NCBI GenBank assembly: GCA_033557465.1
Contig: JAWIIG010000039.1
Coordinates: forward strand, 2,356,001 to 2,420,000
DNA from: Ichthyophis bannanicus
Lineage: Eukaryota > Chordata > Amphibia > Gymnophiona > Ichthyophiidae
Direction of reading: 5' to 3'
Length of the DNA: 64,000 nucleotides
The position numbers were made by a program, and so were the translations under genes. Position 1 is the stretch's first letter; every line of letters begins with the position of its first letter. Positions 31,128-43,363 of the stretch are shown here, one piece after another. The notes beneath the pieces are model-generated. The model did not search any database. It was given only the letters and a program-made list of their open reading frames with translations, and was not told the DNA's origin.

Positions 31128-33208
31128 AATAGTAAGGACATGAGGCCCCTTTGTATCAGAACAGTCTCTTCCCATGGACATTTCAAATGACAACCATGTC
31201 TATATTGTGCACAGACAACTGAAGGTCTAGAGTGGACAGATCAGATTTCAAAGCAGATATTCCTCCAGGCAAGATATCACACGAGGGGGATTTTAAGAAA
31301 GGACATCCAAATGTAATCTGGGACATCTAAGCCAGAATGCCTGAAAAAAAAACGCAGGCACATAAGAACATAAGATCGGTCAGACCAAGGTCCATCAAGC
31401 CCAGTATCCTGTTTCCAACAGTGGCCAATCTAGGTCATACGTACCTAGCAGTTTCCCCAAAAGACACAGGTTCCACAATGCTTGTATTGGGTCAAGCATT
31501 GATATCCTGGGTGCCTTTTTAATAATGGTTTATGGACCTTTCCTCCAACAACTTGTCCAAACCTTTTTTAAACCCAGCTACATAACAGTCTTTACTACAT
31601 CCTCCGGTAACAAATTCCAGAGTTTGATTACACGGTGAGTGAAAAAATATTTTCTCTTATTTGTCTTAAATAGCTTACCATGTAGCTTCATTACATGTTC
31701 CCTAGTCTTTCTATAGTCTGATAGCGTAAACAATTGATCTATGATTACCTGTTTCATGCCATTCATTAATTTATAGATCTCTATGATATCTACCCTCAGC
31801 CGTCTCTTTTCCAAGTTGAAGAGCCCTAACCTTTGTAGCCTCTCTTCATAGGAGTAGCCTTCCATCCCCTTTACCATTTTGGTGAGTCTTCTATGTACCT
31901 TTTCTAATAACGCTATATCCTTTTTAAGATATGGCGACCAGAATGGCACACAATATTCAAGGTGTGGTCATACCATGGAACGATACAGAGGCATTATAAT
32001 ATCCTTTGTTTTATTTTACATTCCTTTCCTTATCATACCTAGCATTCTATTTGCTTTCTTGGCTGCCGCTGCACACTGGGCAGAAGGTTTTAACATGTTA
32101 TCCACGATGACGCCTAAATCTTATTCCTGGGAGGTGGTTCCCAATGTGGAACCTTGCATCGTGTAAGCATAGTGTGGGTTGTTCTTTCCTAGGTGCATAA
32201 CTTTGCACTTGTCCACATTAAATTTCATCTGCCATTTGGATGCCCAGTCTTCCAATTTATCAAGATCCTCTTGCAGTTTTCCGCAATCCCCTTCGGTTTT
32301 AACAACTTTAACAATTTTGTCTCATCTGCAAATTTGATAACCTCACTAGTTATTCCCTTTTCCAGGTCATTTATGAATATGTCAAAAAGCAGCGGACCCA
32401 GTACATATCCCTGGGGTACTCCACTATTCACCTTTTTCCATTGGGAAAATTTGCAATTTAGCCCTACACTCTCTGCTTTCTATCTTTTAACCAGTTTCGG
32501 ATCCACAATAGTACACTGCCTCCTATCCCATGACTCTTTAGTTTTGCCAAACGTCTCTGATGAGGGACCTTGTCAAAGGCTTTCTGAAAGTCCAGATACA
32601 CTATATCAACAGACTCACCTTTGTCTACCTGTTTATTCACACCTTCAAAAAAACATAACAGATTAGTAAGACAAGATCTTCCTTGTCTAAAGCCATGTTG
32701 GCTGTCTCCTATTAGGCCATGACTAACTACATGCTGAGTAATTTTGTTCTTTATGATGGTTTCTACCATTTTCCTGGTACTGACGTCAGGCTCACCGGTC
32801 TGTAGTTTTCCCAGATCACCCCTGGAACCCTTTTTAAAAATTGGCGTTACATTGGCGATCCTCCAATCTTCAGGAATTACAGAAGATTTTAATGAAACTT
32901 CACAACTTGCTAATAGCAGGTCTGTAATCTCATATTTCAGTTCTTTCAACACCCTTGGATGTATACCATCCGGTCCAGGTGATTTGCTACTATTCAGTTT
33001 ATCAAATAGTTGTAATACATCTTCCCGGTGTAGCGATATTTCTCTCAATTCCTCTGCAGTATCACCTTTAAATACCACTTCAGTCTTGGGTAAAATCCCT
33101 ACATCTTCCTCAGTAAAGACCGAAGCAAAGAATTCATTCAGTCTCTCCACTATAGCCTTGTCTCCTCTTACTGCCCCTTTTACCCCTCTAATGGTCCAAT
33201 TGACTCTC

Positions 33209-33545
33209 TCACAGGTTTTTTGCTACAGATGTACTTGAAAAAGTCTTTATTACGCATTTTTGCTTCCGAAGCAAGCTTCTTCTCAAATTCTCCCTTTGTC
33301 TGCCTTGCATTTAACTTGCCAGTGCTTGTGCTGTTTCCAGTTTCCATAATTTGGCTCTTTTTTCTATTTCCTCTGTCACAGGCTTTTTGCTGTGAATGTA
33401 CTTCAAAAAGTCTTTATTTTGCGTTTTTGCTTCCATAGCAAGTTTCTTCTTAAATTCTCGCTTTGCCTGCCTTATCAATGCTTTGCATTTAACTTGCCAG
33501 TGGTTGTGCTGTTTCCAGTTTTCGTCATTTGGCTCTTTTTTCCAT
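33209..33545 (-). repeat. Tandem duplication of about 167 bp in CR1 A4
   Basis: The block from TCACAGGTTTTTTGCTACAG recurs 167 bp later as TCACAGGCTTTTTGCTGTGA, and both copies continue through TTTTGCTTCC, ACTTGCCAGTG and the CATTTCCTG region. Other CR1 copies have one such block. The two halves differ at many positions. Confidence 0.85.
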
Positions 33546-34094
33546 TTCCTGAAAGATGCTTTTTTGGCAGCAGCAGCTTCTCTGACCTCACCTTTAAACC
33601 ATGCTGGCAGTTTTTTGGACTTCCTTCCACTTTTCTTAAATCATGGAATACAGATGGTCTGGGCTTCCAAGATAGTAGTTTTCAACAACACCCAAGCTTG
33701 ATGTAAGTCTTTATCCTTTGCAACTACTCCTTTTTGTTTTTTCTTATCTATTTTCCTCATTTTATCATAGCTGCCCTTTCGAAAGTTAAAAGGTAGTACT
33801 GTGGATTTCCTTACTATCCCTCCTCCACTAATTAAATGAAATGTGATCATGCTATGGTCACTATTGCCAAGTGGCCCCAACACCATTATCTCTTGCACCA
33901 GATCTGGTGTTCCACTAAGGACTAGATCCAAAATGCCTTCCCCTCTGGTCGGTTCATGAACCAGCTGCTCCAAGAAGCAGTCATTTATTTCATCTATTTA
34001 TTTATTTTTATTTTGTGGCAATGTCAACCATTTTGAGCATGGGGGAGGTGAACAGCATAAGGAATTCACCTTAATCAAGGGGTCTCTGTTAGGT

Positions 34095-34736
34095 GTGCAG
34101 GGTCAAAAGGTCAGAGCCACAGTTCAAAGGAAGAAAAAACCTAGCTGGAACAAGTTCCAGGAAATGCTTGACAGTGTAAGAAGGATAGATTGCAAGCACG
34201 AGGACAAAAACCCTCACTCTAGTAACTGCACTGATTATTCTGATGTCAGAAGGCAGGGGGATTACAAACACCTGGGACAGAAAGGATTGGATCCCAGTGA
34301 GTATAAACCTTGGTTAAATTATGGAGAGAGCAGTAGGAGAAGGAGCTGGAAGAGGAGTGATTGGAGAAGGAGCAGAGGAAGCAGCAGAGAACAGACTTCA
34401 GAGCAGCAAGGACGATGGGATGCTGGAGAAGCCAGAGCAGGTGCTAACTTCTGGAGACAGGCTGAGCTACCCATTGCTGAGAGAGGCGATTTCTCTGAAT
34501 CACGTTTGCAACAAAGGTGGGAGCCAGGAAAGAGAGAAGCTTTCAGGCCACCAGAGAGGTTGTCAGCAAGGCACTCTGATCAACTGGGTGAGTCAGAACC
34601 TATGCAATTGGGTGAAGCAATGTCAGAGCTAGGGGCAGAAGAAGATATGTTGATGGATTGTTCTTTATGCCAAGCTCTAGACTTGAAGGGTGGAAAAGAG
34701 CCAGCCTTGAAAGAACTGTTCCTCTTGTGGAAGTAA
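34095..34736 (+). CDS. LTR-embedded ORF, 213 aa, MDCSLC near C-terminus
   Basis: An intact frame inside solo LTR-3. The protein is strongly basic and Ser/Arg/Glu-rich in the middle (RRRSWKRSDWRRSRG) and acidic near the end, where it reads EPMQLGEAM, an acidic run, then MDCSLC followed by about 24 residues. The EPMQ...MDCSxC arrangement matches the ORF in LTR-1. No domain, signal peptide or membrane segment is visible. Function is unknown. Confidence 0.55.
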   Translation: MQGQKVRATVQRKKKPSWNKFQEMLDSVRRIDCKHEDKNPHSSNCTDYSDVRRQGDYKHLGQKGLDPSEYKPWLNYGESSRRRSWKRSDWRRSRGSSREQTSEQQGRWDAGEARAGANFWRQAELPIAERGDFSESRLQQRWEPGKREAFRPPERLSARHSDQLGESEPMQLGEAMSELGAEEDMLMDCSLCQALDLKGGKEPALKELFLLWK

Positions 34737-35199
34737 CCTCAGAGCTAAGCAGTGAGAAAGTAAATTCCTGTGTGTGTTTTGAAAGGAGGAATTTATTGCA
34801 GCATAGGCTAGTGAAGTAAGGCTGTGATTCATGCTTCTGTGTCAGCTGTGTTAAAACTCTACAACGGAGAGAAAGTTAATTGGTTGCTAGAAGTGTTTGT
34901 GCTTTGCTCCTGTGTCTTATATGAAAAAGCCTGCTATAAGAGTCTTGAGGACACTCTGAATGCTTATTTCATAACCTAAGTTTGGTTCTTCACCTGGAAG
35001 TGCAGCCTAGGGGAAATTATGGCTGAGTGAAGATAAATTTGCCAAAGAAGAAGTAAAGTTTGTTTTTCTATTGCTCTGATTGACAAACAACAATAAGAAA
35101 AGTGGCATCTTGTTATATGTGAAAAGGCTATGCTTCTGCAGTGAAGAGGACTTTAAAAGCCAATGCTTGTCCATATACAAGACTTTTTGATTATAATTC

Positions 35200-36173
35200 A
35201 GGCAATCATCACACCTCATTTTGACTTTGCCAATTTAATTCTTCTAGGCACATCAAAAGAAAACATTCAGAGACTCCAACTAGCACAAAATGCAGCAGCT
35301 AGAATCATAATGAAGTCTCAAATATTCAAACACATAACACCAATATTAGATAACTTACACTGGCTGCCAATACAAAGCAGGATAAACTATAAGACTATAA
35401 TAACTACTTTCAAGGCATTAAATAACATGGTTCCACCAACACTAAGCAAGCTTATTACTAAAGACACTAATAAAATATTACACAGGAAAGGCTATACAAA
35501 CAAAATTATAACCCTGAAAGACTTCACAAAAGCTAAAAAGATAACCAACAAAAAGGCATTTTCCCATGCAGCACCCATCTTATGGAACTCCCTTCCTGAG
35601 GAAATCAGAGCAGTAACAGAAATTAAGAATCTCAGAAAGAAACTAAAAACCCACCTTTTCACATCACACTTTGACCCTATGACACACACTTTCTCCCACA
35701 ATGAAAACGGATAATCTAATAACAATTCAGATCCCCAACTCTGAAAGACACTAAAACGAATGACAAATGACAACGAAGGCCCTACCAAGAAAGACATAAA
35801 ATAGCTGTAACTTAGACTATCCCACCCCCTTTTATTCCGACATTCTTTAACCCCCTCTGCAATTTCCCATCCTAACTTATCTCAATTAGCCCATCAAACA
35901 CTAGGCAACTTTACATAGCATAAACCCTATATTCTTTATATAGTTGTTATATAGTTTATTGTTGTTTAGTTCTTTGTTATTGTACTCTGATCTCAGTTTC
36001 AACTGTAAGTAAATATGTTTTGTTTAAGGTTCAGGCCGATTGTACATAGTTCTCTGATGTTCCATGTAACACCACAGATCTTTGATCTGTCCCTTAACTT
36101 GTTTTTTGTAAACCGCACCTGATCATTGGGAAAGTGTGGTATATAAGCGATTGTTAAATAAATAAATAATTAA
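35200..36173 (+). mobile_element. L2 LINE 3' fragment inside LTR-3
   Basis: The frame 35163-35714 encodes the RT C-terminal part (PHFDFANLILLG, LHWLPIQSRINYK, NSLPEEIRA), matching the L2 at 48250-48764. It ends GGTATATAAGCG then AAATAAATAAATAATT. It is 5'-truncated; the left edge is placed where L2 homology starts. Confidence 0.85.
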
Positions 36174-36447
36174 AATGCTGAGTTCTGTTTGTTTTGCCAC
36201 CAACTTGCTGAACCTTAAGCAAAAATCCTATAATTTAAAATTCTGTAAATGGTGCCAGGAACCTGATCTGTTCTATTGTGTTCAAAATAAAATTATTTTT
36301 CTGTCATAAGCCTTACCCTTGGTTTAACACGACTACAATCCTTCTACTTAAAGCATAAATATAACAGCTGATAAAAGAAGGTTCTCAACCACCACGCCCT
36401 CAACAACTAGAATACTAGTGGTTTTGGCGTTGTGCTTGTGACAATTT

Positions 36448-36764
36448 ATTTATTTACAGTTTCTTTTATAGCATGCTATTAAACTTCAGTGCGGTTTACA
36501 TGGAACATAGAAACTTACACATTTCATTGGCTGAACTGTGTTTACAAAGAACAGGTACTAAAACTTGGATAACTAGGGATAACTATTTACATTTAGGCAA
36601 CATGACAAGTTGTATCTCACTAGTCGTAGTCATGGGTGTTTTGTGTACTAAGATTCAATTGTACTGCATAGGCTAGGTAGTGGGAGGGGCTATTGTAGCA
36701 CTGTCTGCTGGGTAGTAAAGGAGAAAGAGATGGTGCTTCAAGGCCTTCCTAAACTGGGCTTTAT
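36448..36764 (-). mobile_element. L2 3' fragment that received LTR-3
   Basis: On the minus strand it encodes the L2 RT terminus (FRKALKHHLFLLYYP) and then the L2 3' UTR ending in (AAAT)n. Its tail continues on the other side of LTR-3 at 33995-34009. It lies in CR1 A4. Confidence 0.82.
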
Positions 36765-37383
36765 CTAGGAACTTTATCTCCCTAGCATGTCCTGCCGTGA
36801 CACTGACCCAGTCGATACCGCGGTAATTGAAGTAATTATTATTACTGTGCAGTAGCTTTTGTTAGCTCCCTTGATTTCTTTGAGCATTTCATCATCCATT
36901 AGTCCATTCTGGCCAGGCGGTCGATAGAACACCCCCACTGTCATCGCCTTCCACTTTTTACATGGAATTTCAATCCATAGAGATTCTACAGCAAATTTTG
37001 TTTCCTGCAAAACTTTAATCCTTTCGGACTCAATGACCTCTCTAACACAGAGTGCAACTCCTCCACCAATTTGATCAGCTCTCATTACAATATATTTTGT
37101 GCCCAGGTATCACAGTGTCCCACTGGTTGTCCTCCTTCCACCATGTCTCTGATATTCCAATCATATCTAAAATCTCATTTCGTACTATATATTCTAACTC
37201 TCCCATCTTATTATTTAGACTTCTAGCATTTGCATACAAGCATTTTAGAGACTGTATTTTATTCATATTAATTTGGCTATTGGTAGGCATGGGTAATTTG
37301 GGATCTTTAAGCTCTGACTGCTCCATACTCGAGGGCATTTGGGCTACTTTACTCTTTTTTAGAACCTCTCTGCTTTTGGTAGT

Positions 37384-37840
37384 GGCTGCTGGACGTGAGG
37401 ATCGCCTGGTAACATGCCTGCCTGGAGCAAAGGTAGCGGACCTCACACGCCACCTAGATAAGGTCTTAGATAGTGCTGGGGAGGAGTCTGCTGTCTTGGT
37501 ACATGTTGGTACCAATGACATAGGAAAATGTGGTAGGGAGGTTCTGGAAGCTAAATTTAGGCATTTAGGTAGGAAGTTGAAATCCAGAACTTCCAGGGTA
37601 GCGTTCTCCGAAATGCTTCCCGTTCCACGCGCAGGACCCAAAAGGCAGGCAGAGCTCCGGAGTCTCAATGCGTGGATGAGACAATGGTGCAGAGATGAGG
37701 GGTTCAGATTTGTTAGGAACTGGGGAACATTCTGGGGAAAGGAGGGGCTCTTCCGAAGGGATGGGCTTCACCTTAACCGGGATGGAACCAGGCTGCTGGC
37801 ATTAACCTTTAAAAAGGAGATAGAGCAGCTTTTAAACTAG
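37384..37840 (+). pseudogene. CR1 ORF1 esterase domain, C-terminal part (A5)
   Basis: The frame covers VLVHVGTNDIG, matching the Gly/Asn block of SGNH hydrolases, and DGLHLNRDGTRLL with the catalytic Asp-x-x-His type block near its end. The GDS nucleophile block is lost by 5' truncation. The stop at 37840 is about 35 bp before the likely ORF2 start (37876). Confidence 0.8.
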
Positions 37841-37875
37841 ATAATAGGGGAAAGCCGACAGTCGCCCAAGAGCGC

Positions 37876-40841
37876 ATGGTTCGGAAGAATGTATCCTTGA
37901 AGGATACTACAAAAAGCAGAGAGGTTCCAAAAATGAGTACAGTAGCCCAAATGCCCTCGAGTATGGAGCAGACAGAACTTAACGATCCCAAATTACCCAT
38001 GTCTACCAATAGCCAAATTAATATGAATAAAATACACAGTCTCTAAAATGCTTGTATGCAAATGCTAGAAGTCTACAAAACAAGATGGGAGAGTTAGAAT
38101 ATATAGCACTAAATGAGAGGTTAGATATGATTGGAATATCAGAGACATGGTGGAAGGAGGACAACCAGTGGGACACTGCGATACCTGGGTACAAACTATA
38201 TCGAAATGATAGAGCTGATCAAATTGGTGGAGGGGTTGTGCTCTATGTTAGAGAGGGCATTGAGTCAGAAAGGATTAAAGTTTTGCAAGAAACAAAATTT
38301 GCTGTAGAATCTCTATGGATTGAAATTCCATGTAAAAAGGGAAAGGCGATGGCAGTGGGGGTGTACTATCGTCCGCCTGGCCAGAATGAACAAATGGATG
38401 ATGAAATGCTCAAAGAAATCAAGGAAGCTAGCAAACGTTACAGTGCAGTAATAATAATGGGTGATTTCAATTACCCCGGCATCGACTGGGTCAGTGTCAC
38501 AACAGGACATGCTAGGGAGATAAAGTTCCTAGATGAAATAAATGACTGCTTCTTGGAGCAGCTGGTTCATGAACCGACCAGAGGGGAAGCAATATTAGAC
38601 CTAGTCCTTAGTGGAACACCAGATGTAGTGCAAGAGATAAGGGTGTTGGGGCCACTTGGCAATAGTGATCATAGCATGATTGCCTTTGATTTAATTAGTG
38701 GAGGAGGGATAGTAAGGAAATCCACAGTACAACCCTTTAACTTTCGAAAGGGAGACTATGATAAAATGAGGAAAAAAGTTAAGAAAAAACTAAAAGGAGC
38801 AGTTGCAAAGGTTAAAGACGTACATCAAGCTTGGGTGTTGTTGAAAAATACTATCTTGGAAGCCCAGACCAGCTGTATTCCACGCTTTAAGAAAAGTGGA
38901 AGGAAGTCCAAAAAACTGCCAGCATGGTTTAAAGGTGAGGTCAGAGAGGCTGTTGTTGCCAAAAAAGCATCTTTCAGGAAATGGAAAAAGGAGCCAAATG
39001 ATGAAACCTGGAAACAGCACAAGCACTGGCAAGTCAAATGCAAGGCATTGATAAGGCAGGCAAAGAGAGAATTTGAGAAGAAGCTTGCTGCAGAAGCAAA
39101 AACGCGAAATAAAGACCTTTTCAAGTACATTCGTAGCAAAAAACCTGTGAGAGAGTCAGTTGGTCCATTAGATGATAAAGGGGTTAAAGGAGCACTAAGA
39201 GGCGACAAGGCGATAGCGGAGAGACTGAATGAATTCTTTGCTTCGGTCTTTACTGAGGAAGATGTAGGGATGTTACCCACGACTGAAGTGGTATTTAAAG
39301 GTGTGGGAGAATTGAAGGAAATATCGATACATCGGGAAGATGTCTTACAACTATTAGATAAACTGAAGAGTAGCAAATCACCTGGGCCGGATGGTATACA
39401 TCCAAGGGTGTTGAAAGAACTGAAATTTGAGATTGCAGACCTGCTATCAGTAATCTGTGAACTATCATTAAAATCATCTCTAATACCTGAGGATTGGAGG
39501 ATCGCCAATGTAACACCAATTTTTAAAAAGGGTTCGAGGGGTGATCCGGGAAACTACAGATCGGTGAGCCTGACATCAGTACTGGGAAAAATGGTAGAAA
39601 CCATCATAAAGAATAAAATTACTCAGCATGTAGATAGTCATGATCTAATGGGAGACAGCCAACATGGCTTTAGACAAGGAAGATCTTGTCTTACTAATCT
39701 GTTATGTTTTTTTGAAGGAGTGAATAAACAGGTGGACAAAGGTGAGTCGGTTGATATTGTGTATCTGGACTTTCAGAAAGCCTTTGACAAGGTCCCTCAT
39801 GAGAGACTTTTGGCAAAACTAAAGAGTCATGGGATAGGAGGCAGTGTACTACTGTGGATCAGGAACTGGTTAAAAGATAGAAAGCAGAGGGTAGGGCTAA
39901 ATGGCCAATTTTCCCAATGGAGAAAGGTGAATAGTGGTGTACTCCAGGGATCTGTGCTGGGTCCGCTGCTTTTTGACATATTCATAAATGACCTGGAAAG
40001 TGGAATAACGAGTGAGGTTATCAAATTTGCTGATGACACAAAACTATTTAAAGTTGTTAAAACCCAGGAGGATTGTGGAAAATTGCAAGAGGATCTTGAT
40101 AAATTGGAAAACTGGGCATCAAAATGGCAGATGAAATTTAATGTGGAGATGTGCAAGGTTATGCACCTAGGGAAGAACAACCCAAACTATGGTTACACGA
40201 AGCAAGGTTCCACATTAGGAACCACCACCCAGGAAAAAGATTTAGGCGCCATTGTGGATACCATGTTAAAACCCTTGGCCCAGTGTGCAGCAGCGGCCAA
40301 GAGAGCAAATAGAATGCTAAGTATGATAAGGAAAGGAATGGAAAATAAAACAAAAGATATTATAATGCCTCTATATCGTTCCATGGTGAGACCGCACCTT
40401 GAATATTGTGTGCAATTCTGGTCGCCGTATCTTAAAAAGGATATAGCGATTTTAGAAAAGGTTCAGAGAAGAGCCACCAAAATGGTAAAGGGGATGGAAG
40501 GCTACTCCTATGAAGAAAGGCTAAAAAGGTTGGGGCTCTTTAACCTGGAAAAGAGACGGCTGAGGGGAGATATGATAGAAGTCTATAAATTAATGAACGG
40601 AGTGGAACGGGTAAACGTAGATCGATTGTTTACCTTATCAGAATATAGAAAGACTAGGGGACATGCATTGAAGCCACAGGGTAAACTATTTAAGACTAAT
40701 AAAAGAAAATATTTTTTCACTCAACGTGTAATCAAACTCTGGAATTTGTTACCGGAGGATGTAGTAAAGGCTGTTAGTGTAGCTGGGTTTAAAAAAGGTT
40801 TGGACAAGTTCCTGGAGGAAAGGTCCATAAACCATTATTAA
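37876..40841 (+). CDS. CR1 ORF2 (endonuclease-RT), A5, one N-terminal frameshift
   Basis: The 929-codon frame from 38052 is uninterrupted. The natural start is probably the ATG at 37876, as in A1 and A4, but a 2-base insertion near 38035 (ATACACAG versus ATACAG) shifts the frame. Endonuclease signs are MIGISETWW, MGDFNYPGIDW and GNSDHSMIAFD (catalytic Asp-His pair). RT signs are SSKSPGPDGIHP, YLDFQKAFDKVPH, GPLLFDIFINDL and FADDTKLF with both catalytic Asp. The C-terminus ends ERSINHY. Apart from the indel this ORF looks functional, so A5 may be the most recent CR1 insertion here. Confidence 0.88.
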
Positions 40842-41652
40842 GAAGGGACCCAGGATTTCAATGCTTGAACCAATACAAGCATTGTGGAACCTGTGTCCCT
40901 TGGGGAAACTGCTAGGTATGTATGACCTAGATTGGCCACTGTTGGAAACAGAATACTGGGCTTGATGGACCTTGGTCTGACCCAGTATGGCATATCTTAT
41001 GTTCTTATACATTCTTCCGAACCATGCGCTCTTGTGAGATTGTCGGCTTTCCCCTATTATCTAGTTTAAAAGCTGCTCTATCTCCTTTTTAAAGGTTAAT
41101 GCCAGTAGCCTGGTTCCATCCCGGTTAAGGTGAAGCCCATCCCATCAGAAGAGCCCTTCCTTTCCCCAGAATGTTCCCCAGTTGCTAAAAAATCCAAAAC
41201 CCTCATCCTTGCACCACTGTCTCATCCACGCATTGAGACTCCGGAGCTATGCCTGCCTTTTGGGTCCTGCGTCTGGAACGGGAAGCATTTCGGAGAAAGC
41301 TACCCTGGACGTTCTGGATTTCAACTTCCTACGCAAAAGCCTAAATTTAGCCTCCAGAACATCCCTACCACATTTTCCTATGTCATTGGTACCGGCATGT
41401 ACCAAGACAGCAGACTCCTCCCCAGCACTATCTAAGACCTTTATCTAGGCATTGATAAGGCAGGCAAAGATAGAATTTGAGATGAAACTTGCTGTGGAAG
41501 CAAAAACACGTAATAAAGACTTTTTCAAGTACATTTGTAGCAAAAAAACCTGTGCGTCAGGTGGATGATTAGATGATGGAGGGGTAAAAGGGTCAGTAAG
41601 ATGGTACAAGGCTATAGCGCAGAGACTGAATGAATTCTTTGCATCGGTCTTT

Positions 41653-42385
41653 AAAAAGCAGCGCGCCATCGGGTGCAGGCCTCTTCAGACCCCCGCCACC
41701 ACCAGCAGCTCTCCCCTTCCCGGGGATCGAGCCACCAGCAGCGGGAGGGGCCGCAGAGCTTTTCCTGCCCAATCGGAGCGGCACAATACTTTAAAAAGCA
41801 GCGCGCCATCGGGTGCAGGCCTCTTCAGACCCCCGCCACCACCAGCAGCTCTCCCCTTCCCGGGGATCGAGCCACCAGCAGCGGGAGGGGCCGCAGAGCT
41901 TTTCCTGCCCAATCGGAGCGGCACAACACTTTAAAAAGCAGCGCGCCATCGGGTGCAGGCCTCTTCAGACCCCCGCCACCACCAGCAGCTCTCCCCTTCC
42001 CGGGGATCGAGCCACCAGCAGCGGGAGGGGCCGCAGAGCTTTTCCTGCCCAATCGGAGCGGCACAACACTTTAAAAAGCAGCGCGCCATCGGGTGCAGGC
42101 CTCTTCAGACCCCCGCCACCACCAGCAGCTCTCCCCTTCCCGGGGATCGAGCCAACCAGCAGCGGGAGGGGCCGCAGAGCTTTTCCTGCCCAATCGGAGC
42201 GGCACAACACTTTAAAAAGCAGCGCGCCATCGGGTGCAGGCCTCTTCAGACCCCCGCCACCACCAGCAGCTCTCCCCTTCCCGGGGATCGAGCCACCAGC
42301 AGCGGGAGGGGCCGCAGAGCTTTTCCTGCCCAATCGGAGCGGCACAACACTTTAAAAAGCAGCGCGCCATCGGGCACGCCCGCGC
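41653..42385 (+). repeat. Five 140-bp tandem repeats, L2 5' region
   Basis: Unit boundaries (TTTAAAAAGCAGCGCGCCAT) occur near 41652, 41792, 41932, 42072, 42213 and 42353. Spacing is 140, with one 141 from an added A in GCCAACCAGCAG. Units are almost identical, GC-rich and CpG-rich, and end with CCCAATCGGAGCGGCACAA and a TTTAAAA box. Long open frames on both strands are a by-product. Tandem 5' repeats often act as LINE promoters. Confidence 0.93.
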
Positions 42386-42729
42386 CTGGCGGGCCCGCGC
42401 CTGAGGGCCTCGCCAGAGGGCCCTTTGGCGTGGCCCTTAGGCGGGGCGCGACAAGAAACACAAATAATCCGCATAACACATCAGTGTCTCGACTGCCTGG
42501 CGAGTTTGAAACTAACCTCACCAACATCATCAGAAAAAGATCTCCGTCTGCTTCAAACCTCCAGCTGGAGCGCACCTATGGCAGAACTCGCTCCCACCCT
42601 GAACCAAACCACCCATCGATCACAGCAAGTATACCACTTCTAAAACACTGGCTATAAATGAGTCTTCCAGCACACCTAACTAAGCAGATATCAGTATTCT
42701 TCTATGGTCACACATATCCTATGAACTGT

Positions 42730-42850
42730 AGCCTCATATACTGTTGTCAGTAGCCATATAACATTGTTGATAGTACCTATACTGTTGTCAGTAGCCTATA
42801 TAACATTGTGGATAATACCTATACTGTTGTCAGTAGCATCATTTACCGTT
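42730..42850 (+). repeat. Short tandem repeat, unit about 48 bp, three copies
   Basis: The run ATACTGTTGTCAGTAGC recurs three times at about 42738, 42778 and 42824, separated by variants of ATATAACATTGT and GATAATACCT. It lies in the leader of the L2 element. Confidence 0.75.
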
Positions 42851-43363
42851 GTACATTGCTATATTGTTCTGTTCTGTATCTCACTACTGCACTGCTCTGT
42901 CCTGCTAGACTGCAAAATATCTACAGTACCTCACACACACAACCAGAACTCTCAAAATGGTCCTCCAGCTCTTCGCCCTTATCAGCTTTTACCTACTCAC
43001 TCACTGGCTCGGAACCTCCCAAGCCCTCTACATATCCCATGGAACTATCCCCATCTTAAATAGCCATGGAAAAAGATGGTCTGGACCCCCATACTCCCAC
43101 CCAGGAAGGGACACCTACAACGCGCCACTCCCATTTGATACACATAGCACTCCAGCTGCCCAAAACACCCACCCAGGAAAAGCCTCTGAACTACCGACCC
43201 CTAAGATGTGCCATCATAAATGCGCGTTCTATTCGCAAAAAATGGCCTGTGGTTCTGGACACAATCTCCCTCTATAACCTAGAGCAGCGATGGCGAACCT
43301 ATGGCACGCGTGCCAGCTGTGGCACGCGAAGGCCTTGCAGCTGGCACGCGGGAAGGTCGCACA

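Larger units (their letters stand above)
34014..36443 (+). mobile_element. Solo LTR-3 with internal ORF and L2 insert
   Basis: It starts TGTGGCAATG and ends GCTTGTGACA, flanked by ATTT at 34010-34013 and 36444-36447. The target is A/T-rich, so that duplication alone is weak evidence. An L2 fragment (about 35200-36173) lies inside. Without it the LTR is about 1.4 kb, like the others. A polyadenylation-like AATAAA is near 36286. Confidence 0.78.
31519..37383 (-). pseudogene. CR1 ORF2, copy A4, multiply broken
   Basis: RT blocks are in 33150-32464 (LDFQKAFDKVPH), 32431-32225 and 31949-31578; the endonuclease is split between 33973-33641 and 37085-36774. The catalytic loop reads KFADETKLL, with Glu replacing the second Asp of FADD. 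A roughly 167-bp tandem duplication sits in the linker between endonuclease and RT (33209-33375 and 33376-33545). The N-terminus continues beyond A5 at about 41025. Confidence 0.85.
37384..41009 (+). mobile_element. CR1 copy A5, 5'-truncated, nearly intact ORF2
   Basis: It begins inside the ORF1 esterase domain and continues through ORF2 to the 3' tail ATGTTCTTAT at 41009. It is inserted in CR1 A4 in the opposite orientation, so the two 5' sides face each other at 37383/37384. It is the best-preserved CR1 copy here. Confidence 0.9.
31361..41447 (-). mobile_element. CR1 copy A4, interrupted by L2/LTR nest and by CR1 copy A5
   Basis: Segments are 31361-33994, 36765-37383 and 41010-41447. At 33994/36765 the LINE resumes after an L2 fragment (ATTTCATCT... 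then TATCTAGGAACTTTATCTCC). At 37383/41010 it resumes after A5, with about 11 bases lost relative to copy A1. The last segment holds the ORF1 C-terminus and the ORF2 start. At 41447 it meets a plus-strand CR1 copy (A6). Confidence 0.85.

Noticed and set aside
31361..41009. A4 and A5 as one LINE inverted by twin priming
   Set aside because: Each has its own 3' tail, and A4 sequence resumes after A5 at 41010, so A5 is a separate insertion.
41673..42657. Long plus-strand ORFs of 133, 180 and 234 aa and minus-strand ORFs in the same place
   Set aside because: They are open because a GC-rich 140-bp tandem repeat lacks stops; both strands are open and no start or domain is conserved.
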